Below are positions 4,901-7,034 of a stretch of 7,034 nt of DNA, piece by piece. The stretch is from Flammeovirgaceae bacterium. GTDB taxonomy: Bacteria > Bacteroidota > Bacteroidia > Cytophagales > MED-G16. Made by a program: the position numbers and the translations under genes. The DNA is taken from assembly GCA_002696995.1 (NCBI GenBank), contig NZUF01000020.1, positions 28,450 through 35,483 of the forward strand, given 5' to 3'. Within the stretch, counting starts at the first letter, position 1. Each line of letters starts with the position of its first letter. Under the pieces are notes generated by a model, which saw nothing but the letters and a program-made list of their open reading frames with translations, was not told the DNA's origin and did no database searches.

Positions 4901-7034
4901 CACCGTCTAGGTCAGTGTAACCAGTGTCGTTTGAGTCAATAACTCCGTCGTTATTAGTATCTAAGTCACCGTCTCCACCCTCTTCAACATCAAATATACC
5001 GTCGTTGTCAGAGTCAATATCTAGGTAGTCAGGGTTTCCGTCTCCGTCGCTGTCAGGAGCAGGAATTAACTCACTGTCGTCGTCCATTCCGTCACCGTCA
5101 ACGTCTGAGAACCCGTCGTCATTTGAATCTATAACACCGTCGTTATTAGTATCTAGATCACCGCTTCCACCTTCTTCAACGTCGAATATACCGTCATTGT
5201 CAGAATCAATATCTAAGTAGTCAGGGTTTCCATCACCGTCATAGTCAGGCTGAGGTGTGTCCTCACTGTCGTCAGCCATTCCGTCGTTATCTTCGTCAGA
5301 AAATCCGTCGTCATTATCATCGATCATACCGTCTCCGTTAGTATCAAGTTCACCGTCTCCACCCTCAACAACATCAAATATGCCGTCATTATCAGAGTCT
5401 ATATCTAAGAAGTCTGGTGTGCCGTCTCCGTCAGTATCTGGCTGAGGCGTATCTTCTGAATCATCTGCCATACCGTCCTCGTCTTCATCAGCAAATCCAT
5501 CGTCATTCTCGTCTATCATGCCATCACCGTTGGTGTCAAGGGCTCCGTCTCCACCCTCTATCACGTCTGGGATTCCATCGTTATCGGAGTCAAGATCTAA
5601 GTAATTTGGTATTCCGTCACCATCTAAGTCGCCATATCCTTCGTCAACATTAGGAATTCCGTCATTGTCAAGGTCGATGTCAGTTATAACTGTTACTAAG
5701 GCGGAGTTAGAGGTTGATGGTATAGCACAGGCGCTAGTAGGTATGTCAACAATAACTCGGTAGTATGTAGAGTCAATGATAGTATCTGCTCCAGCAATAA
5801 ATAATGTGTCTGCAGTAGATCCCATGTACATAAGAGTATCGAATATACCCTCACCTCTATCTAAATAAACTGTGTCATCTGTAACATTAGACCAAGAAGA
5901 CCCGTCATCAGACTTCTGCCACTGGTATGATGCACTATCTTGTACATCTGCTTCAACGAACAGGTACCCAGTAGTCTTGTCAGGAATCTGAATACTAAGA
6001 GGTTGTGTTGTGATTGATATATCAAAGTTGTCTACCTCCTTATAGTCTACTACTCCTGAACCGTCGGAATCATTTGGTTCGGTATACCCGTCTTCTGGTA
6101 CATCAGAACCAGGAACTGGCACACAAACATTTTCTAGCCATACCACCTGGTTATTATATGCTGCACCTGTCGCGGCAGTGAAACCATAGTATACTTCAGC
6201 ATCATCACTAAATATATCTGCTACAATGTCTTTTGTTAGAGTAATAATTTCAGTTCCATCCCATGACACCGTCATAGTCTTTGTCTCTGCGGTCCAGTTA
6301 AATACAAAATCATGGTATAATCCGTCCTCAATGCTAGTATTAAATACATGAAGGTTAGTATGTGTTCCGTATGGCACTCCATCAAATATTACTGCGGCAT
6401 GATTAGATGCTGTACCAGAGAAACTATTATTATACGTGTCAAACTCGACAGCTACTGATGGTGATATGCCAGCATATCCTAATCCTCCACCTTCACCTCC
6501 AAGGTCTGATGCTAGTGGCTGTATCACAAAAGCAATTCCGTCAGCTCCAGAAGGATTACTTCCTAGGTTTAATTTTCCTTCTACCTTAAAGTCTTCTGAT
6601 AGGTTAATTTTTTCTTTAGACCATACAGAACCAGACTGAGTAGTTGTAGCTCTTGTAAGTCTATACACTTCATTATCTCCGTCATCAGTCCACTTCTCAG
6701 CGTCTCCTACTAGGTTGTAGTCTTCGTCGTCAATACTGTTACATGCTAGGGACGCGCAGCCTATTACCTGACCAATATTATTAACAATTACAGGACTTGT
6801 ACAAAGAATTCCGTCTCCGTCAGGGTCACTAAACCCAGCTTCAAGTACATCGAAACACCCGTCTCCGTCAGAGTCGAGGTCGTAGTGGTTAGGGATACCG
6901 TCGTTATCGTAGTCGTCGTCATTCTCAGAGTCGACAACTTCTAGTGTATCAACTATACCATCATTATCGTCATCAATATCTATATCGTTTGGAATTCCGT
7001 CCTCATCGTAGTCATTAGTTACCCTTATTGGGAT
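1935..7034 (-). CDS. Giant secreted lectin/TSP3-repeat adhesin-like protein with type B T9SS sorting domain, 5' end outside window
   Basis: The frame is open from the TAA at 1937-1935 to the right edge, giving 1699 visible residues; start and signal peptide lie outside. Domains by visible residue: 1-77 TSP3-like calcium loops with a Cys cap; about 106-305 L-type lectin; about 340-449 Ig-like; about 450-1478 acidic TSP3-like array; about 1479-1586 second Ig-like; about 1592-1699 gliding-motility/T9SS type B C-terminal domain. This is the layout of large Bacteroidota cell-surface or secreted adhesins (SprB-like in export route, not in sequence). The array is extremely acidic: one typical 64-residue unit has 24 Asp/Glu and no Lys/Arg. 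It should bind many Ca2+ ions and form a stiff stalk in seawater-like calcium. The PorP/SprF gene starts inside its last codons. The GTG at 6668 (Val in NEVYRLT) is not a credible start because coding continues upstream. The carbohydrate ligand is unknown; adhesion or polysaccharide binding is inference. Confidence 0.93.
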   Translation of the reverse strand: MPIRVTNDYDEDGIPNDIDIDDDNDGIVDTLEVVDSENDDDYDNDGIPNHYDLDSDGDGCFDVLEAGFSDPDGDGILCTSPVIVNNIGQVIGCASLACNSIDDEDYNLVGDAEKWTDDGDNEVYRLTRATTTQSGSVWSKEKINLSEDFKVEGKLNLGSNPSGADGIAFVIQPLASDLGGEGGGLGYAGISPSVAVEFDTYNNSFSGTASNHAAVIFDGVPYGTHTNLHVFNTSIEDGLYHDFVFNWTAETKTMTVSWDGTEIITLTKDIVADIFSDDAEVYYGFTAATGAAYNNQVVWLENVCVPVPGSDVPEDGYTEPNDSDGSGVVDYKEVDNFDISITTQPLSIQIPDKTTGYLFVEADVQDSASYQWQKSDDGSSWSNVTDDTVYLDRGEGIFDTLMYMGSTADTLFIAGADTIIDSTYYRVIVDIPTSACAIPSTSNSALVTVITDIDLDNDGIPNVDEGYGDLDGDGIPNYLDLDSDNDGIPDVIEGGDGALDTNGDGMIDENDDGFADEDEDGMADDSEDTPQPDTDGDGTPDFLDIDSDNDGIFDVVEGGDGELDTNGDGMIDDNDDGFSDEDNDGMADDSEDTPQPDYDGDGNPDYLDIDSDNDGIFDVEEGGSGDLDTNNDGVIDSNDDGFSDVDGDGMDDDSELIPAPDSDGDGNPDYLDIDSDNDGIFDVEEGGDGDLDTNNDGVIDSNDTGYTDLDGDGMDDSSEPTSVPDNDGDGKPNYLDIDSDNDGIFDVDEGGDGGLDTNNDGVIDTNDTGYSDVDEDGMDDDAESTPVVHTDGDQLGDGIPDYLDIDSDNDGIFDVEEGGDGDLDTNNDGVIDSNDTGFVDADDDGMDDTAETTLVTNSDFDLIPDYQDIDSDNDGIFDVVEGGDGDLDVDGDGVIGCICSEDSGYFDLDGDGMNDTAELTSELDSDSDGVPNYLDIDSDDDGIHDVIEGGDGNLDTNGDGTIDPNDDGYVDADGDGMDDDSESTPVVHTDGDQLGDGIPDYIDIDSDNDGIFDVEEGGDGDLDTNNDGVINSGDTGFTDTDGDGMDDDAESTSVTNTDNDLVPDFQDIDSDNDGIFDVLEGGDSDLDVDGDGVIGCICSQDNGYFDLDGNGMNDTAELTPETDSDSDGVPDYLDIDSDNDGIHDVTESGDGNLDTNGDGAIDSNDSDYTDTDGDGMDDDSEPTDVLDSDGDSLPNHLDIDSDNDGIYDVEEGGDSSLDTNDDGVINDSDTGYSDSDSDGMDDDSETTPVTNTDNDGNPDFVDIDSDNDGIQDVIEGGDGVFDTNGDGMIDTLDNDVDFTFVDADNDGMADQTEDTPVIDSDGDGANDYQDLDSDNDGIFDVVEGGDGIDADFDEDGTNEFTDLDTNDDGMIDSDDVGYVDADNDGMADGSEDTGQPNSDVTEDLDDGIPNYLDLDSDDDGCNDVVEAGFADLDGDGILGVGLPEIDDNGLVVTDEEEGYVLPVDSDNNGVLDCYDALILVVNITSQPQDAGTVFQGDNVSYAVGVTVDGDLPAEYQWQMGVVSDDEQDTTWSDLANDLQFSGIDTDSMTISDVSFDEFDNTLYRVKVTATGYRCAFVLSEATVLDVKFRDLHIPQGFSPNSDGTNDNWVITGIDYYPNSVVQIYNRWELKVFEMEGYKNDDPQKYFEGIANFGNTNGKLLPETVYFFVIDLGDTDIDGNAVEEDNRYRKGFVYIRRGNE
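1938..2261 (-). other. T9SS type B (gliding-motility-associated) C-terminal sorting domain
   Basis: The last 108 residues begin HIPQGFSPNSDGTNDNWVI, the signature opening of the gliding_CTERM/type B sorting domain. They continue with YYPNSVVQIYNRWELKVFE and close with ETVYFFVIDLG and RKGFVYIRR just before the stop. Type B domains direct export through the type IX system and, where studied in F. johnsoniae, depend on a partner PorP/SprF protein; such a gene follows at once. The domain shows that the C-terminus of the giant protein is intact. Confidence 0.95.
2277..2600 (-). other. Ig-like domain 2 of the giant protein
   Basis: Visible residues about 1479-1586 start with VNITSQPQDAGTVFQGDNVS, carry the core Trp in AEYQWQMGVVSDDEQDTTWS, and end in NTLYRVKVTATGYRCAFVLSE. 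This is the same module skeleton as Ig-like domain 1. It links the calcium-loop array to the sorting domain, a usual position for a spacer next to a T9SS C-terminal domain. Confidence 0.7.
3541..4114 (-). repeat. Second-order tandem repeat, copy B (second half of unit 8 to first half of unit 11)
   Basis: This is the partner of copy A, shifted by 597 bases (199 codons, in frame). It carries HTDGDQLGDG at the end of unit 8, unit 9 with NDLVPDFQ (unit 6 has FDLIPDYQ), unit 10 with GCICSQDNGY, and the GIHDV and GNLDTNGDG start of unit 11. Substitutions are scattered, so the duplication is not brand new, but both length variants and the CxC insertion are preserved. Confidence 0.85.
4138..4711 (-). 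repeat. Second-order tandem repeat, copy A (second half of unit 5 to first half of unit 8)
   Basis: This stretch matches copy B at an exact offset of 597 bases. Two anchors fix the offset: CCTAGCTGGT at 4648 against 4051 (encoding the QLG part of HTDGDQLGDG), and the CIC-coding segment at 4343 against 3746. Similarity above the array background fades near 4711, where only the general array consensus remains. The block contains the end of unit 5 (HTDGDQLGDG), unit 6, unit 7 (GCICSEDSGY) and the start of unit 8 (GIHDV). Confidence 0.85.
5688..6017 (-). other. Ig-like domain 1 of the giant protein
   Basis: Visible residues about 340-449 begin with ITTQPLSIQI, contain the core Trp in ASYQWQKSDDGSSWSNV, and end in a YYRVIVDIP...SNSALVTV strand pair. 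That is the pattern of the Ig-like modules common in Bacteroidota surface proteins. It sits between the lectin (plus a short DGSGVVD linker) and the main calcium-loop array, so it probably acts as a spacer. Domain 2 near the C-terminus has the same TSQP, YQWQ and LYRVKV skeleton. Confidence 0.7.
6120..6722 (-). other. L-type (legume-like) lectin domain of the giant protein
   Basis: Visible residues about 105-305 show the L-type lectin order: NLVGDA and RLTRATTTQSGSVW at the first strands, ADGIAFVIQP (164-173) with the Ala-Asp pair that contacts sugar in legume lectins, a Gly loop GGEGGGLG (179-186), then SVAVEFDTYNN (193-203), which fits the PROSITE legume-lectin beta signature VAVEFDT. With concanavalin A spacing, E197, D199, Y201 and N203 occupy metal-site positions 8, 10, 12 and 14, and H212 is near position 24. 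The expected Asp at position 19 is a Thr. Later strands include YHDFVFNWTAETKTMTVSWDG. The domain probably binds glycans; specificity cannot be read from the sequence. Confidence 0.83.
6801..7034 (-). repeat. N-terminal TSP3-like calcium-loop array with Cys cap
   Basis: Visible residues 1-78 carry Asp-rich loops such as NDYDEDGIPNDIDIDDDNDG and DYDNDGIPNHYDLDSDGDG, matching the DxDxDGxxD pattern of thrombospondin type 3-like repeats. The stretch finishes with a cap, DGCFDVLEAGFSDPDGDGIL (residues 58-77), which closely resembles the cap ending the main array. It probably extends to the right of the window. It shows that coding continues upstream of the GTG at 6668. Confidence 0.85.

Larger units (their letters stand above)
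2601..5687 (-). repeat. Main TSP3-like array: 14 superunits of about 64 residues plus a terminal cap
   Basis: After an entry segment (DIDLDNDGIPNVDEGYGDLD), superunits start at 5600, 5408, 5216, 5024, 4832, 4628, 4436, 4235, 4031, 3839, 3638, 3446, 3254 and 3050, each opening with xDIDSDNDGI or a close variant. The terminal variant starts at 2801. Most units are 64 residues (192 bases); others are 67, 68 or 83. Each unit carries four calcium-loop-like segments: DIDSDNDGIFDVEEGG, LDTNNDGVIDSNDTG, DVDGDGMDDDSE and DSDGDGNPDY. That makes roughly 55-60 loops in total. DNA is also conserved: CCGTCGTTATCAGAGTC on the plus strand is identical in units 6, 7, 9, 10 and 13. TSP3 loops bind Ca2+ and stiffen the chain; here that is inferred from the motif. 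Confidence 0.9.

Noticed and set aside
3000..5600. CRISPR-like or non-coding satellite array because of regular repeats
   Set aside because: The period is about 192 bases, a multiple of three, with no unique spacers; the repeats encode continuous calcium-loop protein and vary mostly at synonymous or conservative positions.
3050..5600. Dockerin or EF-hand domains, because LDTNGDGMIDENDDG resembles a dockerin loop
   Set aside because: The loops are back to back without the flanking helices of dockerins or EF-hands, and the long array with DIDSDNDG segments fits TSP3-like repeats better.
2353..5653. Several plus-strand open frames rich in Ser, Pro and His (for example 3139-3417 and 5257-5653)
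   Set aside because: They are antisense shadows of the Asp-rich repeats: GAC/GAT and TCT codons read backwards give Ser/Val/Ile/Pro runs. None has a recognisable domain or start context.
6407..6639. Two plus-strand open frames opposite the lectin domain
   Set aside because: They are opposite a well-supported lectin coding region, overlap each other in different frames and resemble no known protein.
1935..6668. Giant gene as a complete 1577-residue protein starting at GTG 6668
   Set aside because: The same frame is open and domain-bearing to the window edge, the start would split the lectin fold, and there is no signal peptide.

Overview
The window is coding almost throughout on the minus strand. 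It holds parts of one tightly packed, apparently co-transcribed gene set, read from right to left: (1) a giant acidic, repeat-rich secreted protein whose 5' end lies beyond the right edge (7034 down to 1935); (2) a PorP/SprF-family outer-membrane protein of the type IX secretion system (1942 down to 974); (3) the N-terminal part of a TPR plus PD40 (WD40-like) protein of the kind that usually ends in an OmpA domain (971 down to the left edge). The first two genes overlap by a few bases and the last two are 2 bases apart. There is no gene-free stretch over 300 bases, and I see no RNA gene, terminator or mobile element. The promoter must lie to the right of the window.

The organism is almost certainly a member of the Bacteroidota, probably near the Flavobacteriia. 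The giant protein ends in a 'type B' (gliding-motility-associated) T9SS sorting domain, the next gene is a PorP/SprF protein, and the third is the usual TPR/PD40 partner. This order is a recognised Bacteroidota arrangement, with SprB/SprF of Flavobacterium johnsoniae as the model. AT-rich codon choice and AGA/AGG arginine codons fit this.

The giant protein has 1699 visible residues, in this order: a short TSP3-like calcium-loop array ending in a Cys-containing cap; an L-type (legume-like) lectin domain; an Ig-like domain; a main TSP3-like array of 14 superunits of about 64 residues plus a second copy of the cap; a second Ig-like domain; and the C-terminal sorting domain. The frame stays open to base 7034, so a start at the GTG at 6668 would be artificial and would cut the first strand off the lectin.

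A plausible joint role, by inference, is a calcium-stiffened surface stalk presenting a sugar-binding lectin. It would be exported by the type IX system with its own PorP/SprF partner and accompanied by an envelope-associated TPR/PD40(/OmpA) protein. The most interesting details are the layered history of the repeat array (a 597-bp block of three superunits duplicated in tandem, CxC-bearing units, edge units unlike interior ones), the same cap closing both arrays, and a lectin metal site that appears to lack one aspartate.
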